A stretch of DNA of 64,000 nt from JBJYIN01 sp046237015 (GCF_046237015.1 NZ_JBJYIN010000008.1:62001-126000), one strand, 5' to 3'. Counted from the first letter of the stretch, positions 1 to 9,291 are shown. A program made the numbers and translations. Notes: generated from the letters alone by a model not told the origin.

Positions 1-486
1 TGATCAAGCATAGTACGAAAGTAATGGCCGTACGAAAATAAAAAAACCTTTAAAAACATTAAATTATTGACAGGTTGTTTGACTTGATCTGTCATTTTTA
101 TGTAATCACCCATGCTGATGATAAGTATTTTTTATCCAATATCATCCGTTCAGGGTAACGTTATGATTAAGAATCTATCCCACCAGGGCTATTCATCTGC
201 CATTTGCATCAGACAGCACTCAAAACCCCACGTACTGCACGTACATTCCGGCTGTTGCGCACTGTCTGTGTCCAAACGGATTGAACCATAACGTCTACCG
301 GAATAGTTTCTAACTCATTCATACAGGGGAAACAACCGTTGATTGTTGTTATCTTGAATTATTATGGGAGAAAGGTAATTTTTTGAGCACTAAAGCGTAG
401 AAAATAGTGAATGACAATGCAGATGGGCGATATCGTGAGCAATCGGGAACTTGATAGCAGCAGGATAGAAAAGCAATAAAAAGAGA
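1..486. other. Intergenic region left of dps
   Basis: No convincing gene is visible. The first 170 bases are AT-rich and the rest is mixed. A loose inverted pair around 210-219 and 259-268 does not form a clear operator. In E. coli the glnHPQ operon lies on this side of dps, so the stretch may contain the promoter of a gene outside the window, but I see no clear sigma-54 or sigma-70 site. Confidence 0.4.
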
Positions 487-506
487 AGGACCGCCGAGGC
501 GGTCCT
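487..506 (-). terminator. Intrinsic terminator of dps
   Basis: A perfect 9-bp stem (487-495 with 498-506, AGGACCGCC arms) is followed on the minus strand by a T-rich tract. It lies about 40 bases beyond the dps stop codon. Confidence 0.8.
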
Positions 507-546
507 GTGATACCTGATGACTCGAGAGCGGTGGATATCTCAACGA

Positions 547-1050
547 TTATTCAATGTTGGATTCGATAAACCACAGGAATTTATCCAGATCGCGTGATGC
601 CGCCGTCAGAATATCGGCGGTATCTTCATCCTCTGCCTTAGCGATCGCTTTACGCACATCGTTCGCAACGACGGCATAACGTTCCGCTAGCGCTTTCAGA
701 TGCTCTTGTACGCTGTGGATATTGGTTGGGTAACTTTTCAGCGACGTCTCTTTGCTGACAATTTGCACGGTCCCCAGTGCGATGCCACCGAGCTGGACAA
801 CACGTTCTGCCATTGTGTCCTGGTGTTCAGTAATTACAGTACGGAACCCATCAATCATTTCATGTACGGCAATGAAGTTTGCGCCACGCATGTTCCAGTG
901 TGCCTGTTTCGTGATCAGGGACAGATCAATAAAATCAACTACCAGGTGGTTTAACAGCTTGATAGTAGAGGTCTTCACGCCATCATCCAAATCGTTGCGA
1001 GTATAGATAAGTTCGGAAGATGCGGATTCAACCAGTTTAGCGGTACGCAT
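547..1050 (-). CDS. dps: Dps, DNA starvation/stationary-phase protection ferritin
   Basis: The 167-residue product matches the usual length of enterobacterial Dps. Dps forms a cytoplasmic dodecamer that oxidises Fe(II) with hydrogen peroxide, stores ferric mineral and compacts DNA in stationary phase. The ferroxidase signature is clear: KQAHWNMRG at about residues 48-56, then HEMIDGF and an acidic EHQDTMAER stretch carrying the inter-subunit iron ligands. The N-terminus has the lysines and arginines used for DNA binding. An AAGAGGA ribosome site precedes the ATG. The order dps-rhtA-ompX is the same as in E. coli, which supports orthology. A strong terminator follows the gene. Confidence 0.97.
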   Translation of the reverse strand: MRTAKLVESASSELIYTRNDLDDGVKTSTIKLLNHLVVDFIDLSLITKQAHWNMRGANFIAVHEMIDGFRTVITEHQDTMAERVVQLGGIALGTVQIVSKETSLKSYPTNIHSVQEHLKALAERYAVVANDVRKAIAKAEDEDTADILTAASRDLDKFLWFIESNIE

Positions 1051-1154
1051 AATATAGTCCTCTTATTTAATTTTCATCATCTAACTGTTTAATGAGGTTT
1101 ATTATAGCAGCGATAAAATGAGATATTGAAAAGAATCATCTATTAAATTAATAG

Positions 1155-2030
1155 CTATTTTATTTCTGCTGATTTAGCAGGTTTTATTGTCATTGTGGCA
1201 CCGATAGAGGCAATTATAATAAATAAAAGCGCCATCCACTGGGTAAGCATTAAATGTTCATTAAGAAAGAAAATGCCGGAAATGGCGGCGATGGCGGGTT
1301 CCATACTCATTAAGGTGCTGAAGGTTCTGGCTGGCAGTCGGGTTAATGCTATCATCTCCAGAGAATAGGGGAGTGCAGTGGAAAGAATCGCGACAGCAAT
1401 ACCCAGTGGTAATATAGAAAGAGAAAACAGTGCGGGTTCTGAATAAATAATGCCAATAGGACAAAAAATAAATGCGGCGATGAATGAACCTACGGCAACC
1501 GTTCCAGGTCCATGATTCAAGCCCGCTTTTTGACCAAAAAGAATATATAACGCCCAGCAAACGCCTGCACCAATGGCACAAAGTGCACCTGTTATATCGA
1601 CATTGCCGATATTATGGCCAAAGGGTAATAAGAACCATAGCCCAAGGACTGCCAGAATGACCCAAAGGAAATCAATCAACCGGCGTGATGATAACATCGC
1701 CACCGCAAGGGGGCCGGTAAATTCCAGGGCGACGGCAATGCCGAGGGGAATCGTTCTCAATGAGAGATAAAAGAGAAAATTCATTCCTCCCAGCGTGATA
1801 CCGTAAACGATAAGCGACAGTCGGTTACTGCCAAAATGCATCCGCCAGGGCTTAAAAATGAGGCAAAGGATGAGTGTGCCGATGCCAAGGCGCAGCGCGG
1901 TTATCCCTGTCGCGCCGACAATTGGAAACAGGCTTTTAGCCAGCGCGGCACCACTTTGAATAGAGATCATGGATATCACGATCAGAAAAATTGAAAGTAA
2001 CGCTGAAAGACGTTGGGAAGAAAAGGTCAT
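1155..2030 (-). CDS. rhtA: RhtA, threonine/homoserine exporter (DMT/EamA family)
   Basis: This 291-residue hydrophobic protein has about ten transmembrane segments in two EamA repeats, the layout of drug/metabolite transporters; E. coli RhtA is of similar length. The family member at this locus exports threonine and homoserine from the cytoplasm and gives resistance to excess of these amino acids. It lies between dps and ompX as in E. coli, transcribed in the same direction as dps and divergent from ompX. Substrate is assigned from synteny and similarity; the sequence itself only shows the transporter fold. Confidence 0.92.
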   Translation of the reverse strand: MTFSSQRLSALLSIFLIVISMISIQSGAALAKSLFPIVGATGITALRLGIGTLILCLIFKPWRMHFGSNRLSLIVYGITLGGMNFLFYLSLRTIPLGIAVALEFTGPLAVAMLSSRRLIDFLWVILAVLGLWFLLPFGHNIGNVDITGALCAIGAGVCWALYILFGQKAGLNHGPGTVAVGSFIAAFIFCPIGIIYSEPALFSLSILPLGIAVAILSTALPYSLEMIALTRLPARTFSTLMSMEPAIAAISGIFFLNEHLMLTQWMALLFIIIASIGATMTIKPAKSAEIK

Positions 2031-2427
2031 TCTTACGGCCTTAATTGCAGGATAAATATTGAGTTAACTAAGGGATACGCTGCTGCCAGACTAATCAATT
2101 GTAAAGGATTTGTCCGGATAAAGCTTACTTTTATTGACTTTTATTTACGATATATTTAATGACTGTATTTTTTATGCGAATTAATTAGCGCATAAACTGA
2201 ACGGAAAGTTAAGAATTGTCTGTTTTGGTGATAAAAAAAGAATTAATTTTTGAACCTGTTGTCCTCTAAAAAAAACCAATGTAATTAGCGTAGTAGCATG
2301 GCTTTGAAAATATTTGTTACATCAAAGGTATAATTGAAAAATATTTACTACACGGCATGACTGTCATTTTTTTGTTATATTTATGCCGTTGGGTATTTTT
2401 TCGTAAGATGAATTTGAGGCTGTATAT
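2031..2427. promoter_or_regulatory. rhtA-ompX divergent promoter region
   Basis: A 397-bp AT-rich gap separates the divergent starts of rhtA and ompX. It holds no ORF. It must carry both promoters and the ompX leader, but I could not assign specific -35/-10 boxes with confidence. Confidence 0.5.
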
Positions 2428-2943
2428 ATGAAAAAAATCGCGTGTCTTTCAGCACTGGCTTGCGTATTAGCCGTTAGTGCAGGTTCAGCAATGGCTGGTC
2501 AGAGTACTGTTACTGCTGGTTATGCTCAGGGTGATGCCCAGGGTGTTGTAAATAAAGCAAAAGGCTTTAACCTGAAATATCGTTACGAACAAGATAATAA
2601 CCCATTGGGCGTAATTGGTTCTTTTACTTACCTGCAAGATAGTAATACAACTGATGGTTTTTATACTAAGGGCCAATACATGGGTATTACTGCGGGTCCT
2701 GCTTACCGTCTGAATGATTGGGCGAGTATTTATGGTGTGGTAGGTATCAGCCACGGTAAATACACGGGTAACGAAACTGATGGCTCTTTCCACCAGAGCA
2801 ATGACGATTATGGCTTCACCTATGGTGCTGGCTTGCAGTTCAATCCAATCCAGGACGTTGCTCTGGATGTTGGTTATGAACAAAGCCGTATCCGCAGTGT
2901 TGATGTCGGTACCTGGGCAGTTGGCGTCGGTTACCGTTTCTAA
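2428..2943 (+). CDS. ompX: OmpX, small outer membrane beta-barrel protein
   Basis: The product is 171 residues, the same length as E. coli OmpX. A classic signal peptide ends with AMA before GQSTVTAGYAQG, so cleavage follows about residue 23. The mature part alternates hydrophobic and polar residues as expected for an eight-stranded barrel, has the YDF-like NPLGVIGSFTYL pattern, and ends in aromatic YRF, the terminal signature read by the BAM complex. OmpX belongs to the Ail/Lom/OmpX group linked with surface adhesion and envelope stress. The gene is monocistronic, with a strong terminator about 50 bp downstream. Confidence 0.97.
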   Translation: MKKIACLSALACVLAVSAGSAMAGQSTVTAGYAQGDAQGVVNKAKGFNLKYRYEQDNNPLGVIGSFTYLQDSNTTDGFYTKGQYMGITAGPAYRLNDWASIYGVVGISHGKYTGNETDGSFHQSNDDYGFTYGAGLQFNPIQDVALDVGYEQSRIRSVDVGTWAVGVGYRF

Positions 2944-2992
2944 TTCCAATCGAGTGGATTTTCCCTCAACGTTGGTTGTTAGATGTGTCGAT

Positions 2993-3022
2993 AAAAAATC
3001 CGTCCTTGTGGACGGATTTTTT
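2993..3022 (+). terminator. Intrinsic terminator of ompX
   Basis: A 13-bp stem (2993-3005 with 3010-3022) closes a TTGT loop. Its descending arm ends in seven T residues. The A-tract on the other arm means it could also act on minus-strand transcripts. Confidence 0.9.
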
Positions 3023-3060
3023 TATGCCCAGTTTCCCTGCCGCTGGGGGCAGTAAAGCTT

Positions 3061-4506
3061 TTAACCTTCTGTCGGGCGATAACGCCATAACCAGCGTCCG
3101 CTAACCATACGCTGGTAGTAAAAAAAGCCGCGAACAATCCAGTCAAGGAACATGCCCATCCAAACGCCAATGACGCCGAACCCAAGGATGACGCCAAGAA
3201 TATAACCAGCAATGACGCGACATCCCCACATGCCTGCCATGGCGATCCACATCGTATAGCTGGCATCTTTCGCGCCTTTTAAGCCTGCAGGAAGCACCCA
3301 GGATGCCGCCCAAATCGGCATGAACAGCGCGTTTAGCCAAATCAGATGCTGGACAACTTCAATTACTTCTGGTTCATCGGTATAAAACGAGGCCATGTAG
3401 CGTGCGCCGGGAATGGACATCACCGCCAGGATGCATAGTCCAAAATTGGATAGCCAAAAAATATAGTTTAACTGTCGGGTCGCTTGCATGATCTGCCCCT
3501 TACCTAAGCGCGTACCGACAATAATCGTGGCTGCTGAACCAAGAGAGTTACCCGGCAGGTTGATGAGTGTTGCGATAGAAAACGCGATGAAGTTGCCAGC
3601 GATGACCTCGGTTCCCATACCCGCGACAAACCGTTGAGTAATCAGTTTACCCACATTAAACATGACGGATTCAATACTGGCAGGAATGCCAATACTTAGC
3701 ACTTCATACAAAATCGTGACGGTAAACGGCGCAAAATAAGATTTGAAGGGGATTCTCAGTGCGCCGTTGAAGCCATGCATGAGCGTCAGAATGACCAGTA
3801 GTGCGCCAATATAGCGGGAGATCGTAATCCCGATACCCGCGCCGATAAAGCCAAGGCCATCCCAGGCGAAAAAACCGTAAATCAGTATGCTACTGATCAC
3901 GATATTGAGAATATTCATCCCAATATTAATGACCATGGGGAGCTTGGTATTACCTGCACCGCGTAAGGCACCGCAGCCCACAAGTGCGATGGCGAGTGCG
4001 GGATACCCCCAGACCGTCCAACGAAGGAATGTTAATGCCAGAACTTTGACAGACGCTTCGGCTTCGCCAGCGATCAGTTCAATAATGGCTTCACCCGCGA
4101 ATTCAACCAGTGCAACCAGCAGGAGAGAGATAATAACGAGCAGAGAGATAGATTGCCGTGATGCCGCTCGAGCCTGTTTTCTGTTCCGCTGACCGAGGCT
4201 AAACGCGACGACAACGGCGGTACCCAAGGCAACCGCAGTAAAAAAGGCGATAATAACCATATTAAAACTGTCTGCCAAACCCACGGCAGCCATCGCTTCT
4301 TTACCCAACCAACTCACCAATAGGGTACTAAACAGCCCCATCAAAACAACACACAGTCCTTCTATAAAAATAGGAAAGGCGAGTGGTGAGATTTCGCGCC
4401 AGAACAGCACTCGATTTGAATATCGCTTTTTGTACCAATCAGTGTTTCGATATTTGCTCATTAGACGAGCACGGTGGTTTCTCAACATTTTCCCGCTGAA
4501 TTCCAT
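3061..4506 (-). CDS. MATE family multidrug/toxin efflux transporter (EmmdR/YeeO-like)
   Basis: This 481-residue protein has about twelve transmembrane segments in two MatE domains, roughly residues 35-195 and 260-420. Motifs such as ALRGAGNTKLPM and the second-half SLGSAATIIVGTRLG are typical of MATE exporters of the EmmdR/YeeO group. These use a sodium or proton gradient to export cationic drugs or flavins across the inner membrane. The N-terminus is uncertain: ATGs at 4506, 4485 and 4461 are in frame and none has a strong ribosome site. It is a single gene convergent with ompX. The precise substrate cannot be read from sequence. Confidence 0.88.
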   Translation of the reverse strand: MEFSGKMLRNHRARLMSKYRNTDWYKKRYSNRVLFWREISPLAFPIFIEGLCVVLMGLFSTLLVSWLGKEAMAAVGLADSFNMVIIAFFTAVALGTAVVVAFSLGQRNRKQARAASRQSISLLVIISLLLVALVEFAGEAIIELIAGEAEASVKVLALTFLRWTVWGYPALAIALVGCGALRGAGNTKLPMVINIGMNILNIVISSILIYGFFAWDGLGFIGAGIGITISRYIGALLVILTLMHGFNGALRIPFKSYFAPFTVTILYEVLSIGIPASIESVMFNVGKLITQRFVAGMGTEVIAGNFIAFSIATLINLPGNSLGSAATIIVGTRLGKGQIMQATRQLNYIFWLSNFGLCILAVMSIPGARYMASFYTDEPEVIEVVQHLIWLNALFMPIWAASWVLPAGLKGAKDASYTMWIAMAGMWGCRVIAGYILGVILGFGVIGVWMGMFLDWIVRGFFYYQRMVSGRWLWRYRPTEG

Positions 4507-4767
4507 AGAAAGCAGATAGATGCGTGAACCTTCCGGTTAACGCCCCTGTGCAATGGGTAACTAAAAAATAAAGCTGAGCGGTGTGCAATGTTCAGGGGAA
4601 TCGATGATCTTATTGCTATCTTGTTCCCTTTTTACGTATGGATTAACCCGCGACACGCATTGGTTTTCTGAAATCAACCATTTCTTTACAGATTAACAGT
4701 CACATACCTGATGCTCCAGTGCATTGTAGTCAATTATATCTGAAATAACTTGCTCTACCGTAATATT

Positions 4768-4804
4768 TAATTTAGATTTTACTTAATTAGTCTTTTCTAA
4801 ATTA
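4768..4804 (+). promoter_or_regulatory. AT-rich inverted repeat upstream of rhodanese gene
   Basis: Perfect 9-bp arms TAATTTAGA (4768-4776) and TCTAAATTA (4796-4804) flank a 19-bp spacer, ending about 10 bp before the ribosome site of the rhodanese gene. AT-rich palindromes of this kind are operators for ArsR/SmtB-type repressors. E. coli ygaP is repressed by such a protein, YgaV. No regulator gene is adjacent here, so the role is inferred. Confidence 0.45.
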
Positions 4805-4827
4805 TAGGCAAGTAGAGGTGATTGATC

Positions 4828-5367
4828 ATGCCAGCCCCGCTTTCTGTCTCTCCTTTAGATGCTCATAAGCTACTGAATGAAGGTGCAGCGATGGTTGATA
4901 TCCGGGAATCACAAGCGTTCGCCCGTGAACATATCGTATCGTCTTGCTCACATCCTCTGAATTCACTACCTGAACAATCGCTTCCGGTAGCATCTGATGC
5001 TTCAATCGTTATTTTCTATTGTCTTTCAGGTATGCGTACCCAGCAAAATGCAGCATTGTTGGCCAACGCAGTGGCACCAGCGCGGGCCATGTTGATGGAA
5101 GGAGGCATTAACGCGTGGAAAAATGCGGGATTGCCAACAGTCATCAATCGCAAACAGCCCATTGACATCATGAGACAAGTCCAGATTGCTGCTGGTGCGC
5201 TAATTCTCTGCGGTGTAGGACTGGGATACAGTGTTAGCCATGTTTTCTTTATGCTGTCTGGCATTGTTGGTATCGGGCTTTTGTTTGCCGGGGTGAGCGG
5301 TTTCTGTGGTATGGCTAAATTGTTGATGAAAATGCCGTGGAATGCGCGCCAGAATCACACCTCATAA
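4828..5367 (+). CDS. Membrane-anchored rhodanese, YgaP-like sulfurtransferase
   Basis: A 179-residue protein with an N-terminal rhodanese domain (about residues 5-108) whose active-site loop is CLSGMR, the catalytic cysteine being near residue 65. The C-terminal DUF2892-type part has two transmembrane segments (about 115-165). This architecture and length match E. coli YgaP (174 residues), an inner membrane sulfurtransferase. I chose the ATG at 4828 over an in-frame TTG at 4822 because AGAGGTG lies 7 bases before the ATG. The gene stands alone between a MATE exporter and a copper receptor, so a role in sulfur or copper-thiol chemistry is possible but only inferred. Confidence 0.88.
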   Translation: MPAPLSVSPLDAHKLLNEGAAMVDIRESQAFAREHIVSSCSHPLNSLPEQSLPVASDASIVIFYCLSGMRTQQNAALLANAVAPARAMLMEGGINAWKNAGLPTVINRKQPIDIMRQVQIAAGALILCGVGLGYSVSHVFFMLSGIVGIGLLFAGVSGFCGMAKLLMKMPWNARQNHTS

Positions 5368-5417
5368 CCTGAGTTGTGAGGTGTGATTCGGAACAGGTAA
5401 ATATTAGTACAGCATGA

Positions 5418-7457
5418 TCAGAATGTGACGTTCACTTTTGCCCAATAGGTTCTTCCTGGTTCATTGACGGCGGTGTTTGCGGAATAGCCAAAACTGCTGT
5501 TTCCCGCAAGGTTGAGATGTTCGCTGTAATCTTTGTTAAACAGATTATCTACGCCAGTGCTGAACTTAACGTATTTGTTCATACGGTAAGCCATGTTAGC
5601 GGAGAAAATCGCAAAACCGGGGCTATTGTCGAAATCTTTACCGACCACGTTACCTTCGTTCACCGCGAAGCGATGTTGACTGCTGACCAACCGTAATAAA
5701 CCTGCGCTGCTCCAGTCACCTTTTTCCCACGTCAGCCCCAGTCGGGCTTCTAGCGGTGGAATTTGGGGTAAGGGTTTATGGTCGTCGGTGTTTTTCGCCC
5801 ATGAATAGGCAAGGCTAGCGTCTGTTTTCCATTCATCGGTGAGCTTGTAACTCATTCCCATTTCTCCACCCATGATCGTTGCATTGACGTTATCCGCCTG
5901 GCTGTTGCGTGCGTTCATCGGATCATAGCGAAACAGAATAAAATCGTTTACTCGACCGACATAGGCTGAAATCCAGCTATCCATGCGCTTGCCGCTATAT
6001 TGTGCACCGATATCAAGTTGAGTGGTTTTTTCTGTTTTGACATTATCGAAAACATCGGTTGTTCCATCGGGGCCGTAAGTCGGTGAAAAAAGCTCCCAAT
6101 AATCAGGAAAGCGCTCGGTGTAGCCTATACCGGCATACAACATCACGGGGATGTCGGATAGCGTATGCTCATAGCGGATAAAGCCTGCGGGCAGTGTATC
6201 TGTTCGTTTCTGAGCGCCCGCATGAGTGAAATTATCTACTGATACACGGTCCAAACGCGTGCCGCCGATGACTTTGCTTGTTTCGTTTGCATTCCATGTT
6301 AATTCGCTGAATATGCCGTAATCCTGGAAACGAGCATCTTTGCGCCAACCGCTATTGTTTTTACTACGATGGGTATTCAACTGCGTATCTACGCCGCCAC
6401 GTAATTCGTAATCCGACCACAGCCAGGTACCCATCATTCTCCCGCCGATGGTTCGGCGATCTAATTGCATCGCCATTGGCATGCTCATGGATGACCCCAT
6501 ACCTCCGTGCATCCCTCCACCCATACCACCGCTGGACATACTGCCTGGGGAGCGGAGGGAATAATTATCCATGACATGGTCGGCATAGTTGTAATAAGCA
6601 TTGGCTTCGAATTTGTCGAACGTGTCACTTATATTGGATTTTTCGAACCTGATACCCAGGCTTTCCCGCTTAAATTGCGAGCCATCCATACTTCTTCCGG
6701 CGTATCGGGCTTCACCATCACCTTTCCCTGCTGTGAGTTCCAGCAACGTATCCTTATCGGGTGTCCAGCCTAGTGCAATGTCAGCGTTCCACTTATCCCA
6801 TTTTGAGGGAACCCGTTTTCCATTACCGTCTTTGTAGTCGTCAGAGCGCGATTTATTACCAAGCAGTCGCAGATAGCCATCCTGATTGCCTAAGCTGATG
6901 TCCGCATTTTCATCCCATCGGTTGTTGGACGCGGCAAGGAGGCTGGCATTCCCTTGTATTCCCGCTTCATCAAAACGAGGTTGTTCACGATCGAAACGCA
7001 AGGTACCTGCTGAGTTGCCGGGTCCCCACAGCACCGTTTGTGGTCCTTTAATGAATGACAGTACGTCAAAATTTTCTGGTGAGATATAAGACGTCGGTGC
7101 GTCCATTCGCGCCGGGCAGGCACCTAACATTTCGCCATTATTAGTCAAAATACGTAAGCGTGATCCAAACATACCTCGAAAGACGGGATCACCATTGGTT
7201 CCACCATTGCGAATTTGGGAAAAGCCAGGGATCGTTTTCAGATAATCGGAACCGTCGCTGGCTGGCACGGGCTGTCGTGGAGTTTTAGGTGAGGTGACAA
7301 GCGTTAGTGGAGAGAGGTTCGGTGCTGTCACAATCATCACTGAATCATCATCCATTGTTTCGTGGTTATGATTCATTTCAGCCTGCGTTGAGAGTGAAAA
7401 AAGCATCATCATCACGAATGAGGCAACCGGCGTGTGGATAAAATAGGGGGTTTTCAT
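5418..7457 (-). CDS. OprC/NosA-type TonB-dependent copper receptor
   Basis: The 679-residue product has a signal peptide ending STQA (about residue 26), a plug domain (about 50-155) and a 22-strand-type barrel ending in an aromatic VNVTF. The mature N-terminus is His/Met-rich (MNHNHETM). It retains the copper site described for Pseudomonas OprC: a CxxxM motif in the plug (C114, M118) and an HxM motif in the barrel (H294, M296). A Met/Gly-rich loop follows at about 304-330. The protein should sit in the outer membrane and import copper with TonB energy. The His/Met/Cys-rich DUF2946 gene lies just upstream on the same strand, so the two may be co-transcribed. Confidence 0.9.
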   Translation of the reverse strand: MKTPYFIHTPVASFVMMMLFSLSTQAEMNHNHETMDDDSVMIVTAPNLSPLTLVTSPKTPRQPVPASDGSDYLKTIPGFSQIRNGGTNGDPVFRGMFGSRLRILTNNGEMLGACPARMDAPTSYISPENFDVLSFIKGPQTVLWGPGNSAGTLRFDREQPRFDEAGIQGNASLLAASNNRWDENADISLGNQDGYLRLLGNKSRSDDYKDGNGKRVPSKWDKWNADIALGWTPDKDTLLELTAGKGDGEARYAGRSMDGSQFKRESLGIRFEKSNISDTFDKFEANAYYNYADHVMDNYSLRSPGSMSSGGMGGGMHGGMGSSMSMPMAMQLDRRTIGGRMMGTWLWSDYELRGGVDTQLNTHRSKNNSGWRKDARFQDYGIFSELTWNANETSKVIGGTRLDRVSVDNFTHAGAQKRTDTLPAGFIRYEHTLSDIPVMLYAGIGYTERFPDYWELFSPTYGPDGTTDVFDNVKTEKTTQLDIGAQYSGKRMDSWISAYVGRVNDFILFRYDPMNARNSQADNVNATIMGGEMGMSYKLTDEWKTDASLAYSWAKNTDDHKPLPQIPPLEARLGLTWEKGDWSSAGLLRLVSSQHRFAVNEGNVVGKDFDNSPGFAIFSANMAYRMNKYVKFSTGVDNLFNKDYSEHLNLAGNSSFGYSANTAVNEPGRTYWAKVNVTF

Positions 7458-7590
7458 GTTAATGCCTTACTGTTTTTTGACGACGTCACAACGTCCGGCT
7501 TCGGCGAGGATTCCGTATCCGATGAGCAAAGGGTCAATCGCGCAATAACGCCATCGACCACGACGTCAGTGATTTTTCTGAATGTTGTTT

Positions 7591-8079
7591 TTAATGCAGA
7601 GTGGCAAAAACATGTTTAGGGGGCGCTCTGGCTATCTGTGGTGCCCAGGGGCGACAAATTCGTGGACGGTGGTGGTCGGCAATGTGTTTGCGTTTAACGC
7701 TTATGGTTAGCAACCAGGCCAGCGCGATAATAACCAGTAGGATAAATGGCAGGTGGATCAATAGCTGGCAATACCCACATGCAATATCTTCCATTGGCGA
7801 CATACCGGTAGTGGGCATGAGTATGTTGTGTGCCATTTTGCCGTGTGTGCAATGGGCAGAGAGATCCACATCATGGTGCGTATGTGCCATGTCTATGGAC
7901 ACGGATGACATCTTGTCAGTGCAAAGCGTCTGTTGCATCTGTGATTTTGATATCACGGGTGCAATAAACAGCATCGCCATGGAAAAGAGTGCTATCCAGG
8001 CGGCTAAGCGTTTAAAAAATGACTGTTCGTACAAGACGTTGCCAGCTTTCCATGATTCCGTAGTCAGAGTGTATCTCAT
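7591..8079 (-). CDS. DUF2946 family protein, probable copper-associated membrane protein
   Basis: The core is a hydrophobic N-terminal segment (RLAAWIALFSMAMLF), a His/Met/Cys-rich external stretch containing MAHTHHDVDLSAHC, and a second membrane segment after CGYCQLL. This is the DUF2946 layout, often encoded beside copper receptors. An ATG at 8217 gives 208 residues, but residues before 47 look non-coding. I give the in-frame ATG at 8079 (162 residues). A TTG at 8034 fits the family start even better but has only a distant ribosome site. The gene lies 133 bp upstream of the receptor on the same strand. A copper-binding or accessory role is inferred from composition and context. Confidence 0.75.
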   Translation of the reverse strand: MRYTLTTESWKAGNVLYEQSFFKRLAAWIALFSMAMLFIAPVISKSQMQQTLCTDKMSSVSIDMAHTHHDVDLSAHCTHGKMAHNILMPTTGMSPMEDIACGYCQLLIHLPFILLVIIALAWLLTISVKRKHIADHHRPRICRPWAPQIARAPPKHVFATLH

Positions 8080-8250
8080 TCGTATTAAAATTATCACCAC
8101 TAAAGCCGATCTCGGGAGAGCTCGATTCATTATCCGCGGCTTGTTGGTTATCGGGATAATGGGGCAAATGCTGATGTAAATAGGAAATAGCTTCTCAGCG
8201 GTGCATAAGTTGTTCACACTATTGGTATTTACTCGTTATGGATAGATGAA

Positions 8251-9291
8251 ATGAAAAACAAGATACGCGTGGGATTCCTGTCAATGGCGGTGTTGACCAC
8301 GCCGGTGATGGCGGAAGAAAGGGGTGAATCTTTCAGCTATAAAGATTGGGAGGTCGTTTGCGATAACACATTGACCTGTCGCGCGGCAGGGTACAGCCCT
8401 GAAGAAGGAAAAGGCGGTTCCGTTCTGTTAACGCGCCGTGCAGGTATGGGGACGGCTGTTGCGGGTGAAGTCATGTTAGCCGAGATTGAATCTGACGATA
8501 ATACGCCAGTACCTAAGCTAACGCTCTGGATTGATGGCCAACCTGCTGGGGACGTGAAGAGCGGGAAAGAAGGTGACTGGCAACTGTCGGAAAAACAGGC
8601 CCAGGCTCTTATACGTGCCGTGAAAGGCAGTGGAAAAGCAGAGTTCAAAGGTGGTCCTGAACCTTTTGTGATTTCCGGGGAGGGAGCCTATGCGGTGCTG
8701 TTGAAGATGGATGATGTGCAAGGGCGAGTGGGAACACCCGGCGCGTTGACTAAAAAGGGCAATGGACCGGAAAGTCGCGTTAAGCCTGCTGTCCCTGCGC
8801 CGATTATTCAACGAGTGAAGCCAGAAAAATCAACGGAGAGACCGTTGACGGCGTCAGAAACTGACGCGATCAAACCGTTGCTTTTGGCAACGTTGTCTGA
8901 GGAGGATTGGTGCGATCGCATTCAGCCATTGGATAACCAGGAGCCGGAGACAATTACTTTAACCCCGCTCAATCATTCTCTTGCTCTCATCACCGCGCTT
9001 TGCTGGCGGGCCGCTTACAATGAAGGCTATGGATATTGGGTGATTGACCGTCAACTTAAGGGAAAACCCCATCTTATTACTATTTCAGGATCTTCTTATG
9101 ACGATGGGGAAATTTTTACAAGTCAAAAAGGACGTGGGTTAGGAGACTGTTGGGGCACTGAAAGTTGGGTATGGGATGGTGAAACCTTTCGTAAAAGCCG
9201 AGAGGCAACAACAGGGATGTGCCGTTACCTTCGTCTCGGCGGCACCTGGGATTTGCCAACCTGGGTCGCAGATGTAAAGCCTATGAAATAA
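8251..9291 (+). CDS. DUF1176 family periplasmic protein
   Basis: A 346-residue protein with a signal peptide (MKNKIRVGFLSMAVL to VMA, cleavage near residue 21) followed by EERGESFSYKDWEVVCDNTLTC, a start typical of DUF1176 proteins. Paired cysteines in the N-terminal (VVCDNTLTC) and C-terminal parts suggest disulfides, in keeping with a periplasmic location. The biochemical function of the family is not known. The gene is divergent from the DUF2946/copper receptor pair and has its own terminator, so a link to copper handling is only positional. Confidence 0.85.
   Translation: MKNKIRVGFLSMAVLTTPVMAEERGESFSYKDWEVVCDNTLTCRAAGYSPEEGKGGSVLLTRRAGMGTAVAGEVMLAEIESDDNTPVPKLTLWIDGQPAGDVKSGKEGDWQLSEKQAQALIRAVKGSGKAEFKGGPEPFVISGEGAYAVLLKMDDVQGRVGTPGALTKKGNGPESRVKPAVPAPIIQRVKPEKSTERPLTASETDAIKPLLLATLSEEDWCDRIQPLDNQEPETITLTPLNHSLALITALCWRAAYNEGYGYWVIDRQLKGKPHLITISGSSYDDGEIFTSQKGRGLGDCWGTESWVWDGETFRKSREATTGMCRYLRLGGTWDLPTWVADVKPMK

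Noticed and set aside
201..270. Possible sigma-54 promoter or NtrC sites left of dps
   Set aside because: The -24 element would read GT and not GG, and no proper TGCAC-type palindrome could be aligned.
349..543. 64-residue minus-strand ORF left of dps
   Set aside because: It overlaps the dps terminator, has no ribosome site and resembles no known protein.
2485..2949. Antisense ORF across ompX
   Set aside because: It is a shadow caused by codon bias in ompX; no ribosome site.
7601..8179. 192-residue plus-strand ORF opposite the DUF2946 gene
   Set aside because: The minus-strand frame has the DUF2946 pattern; this one has no recognisable features.
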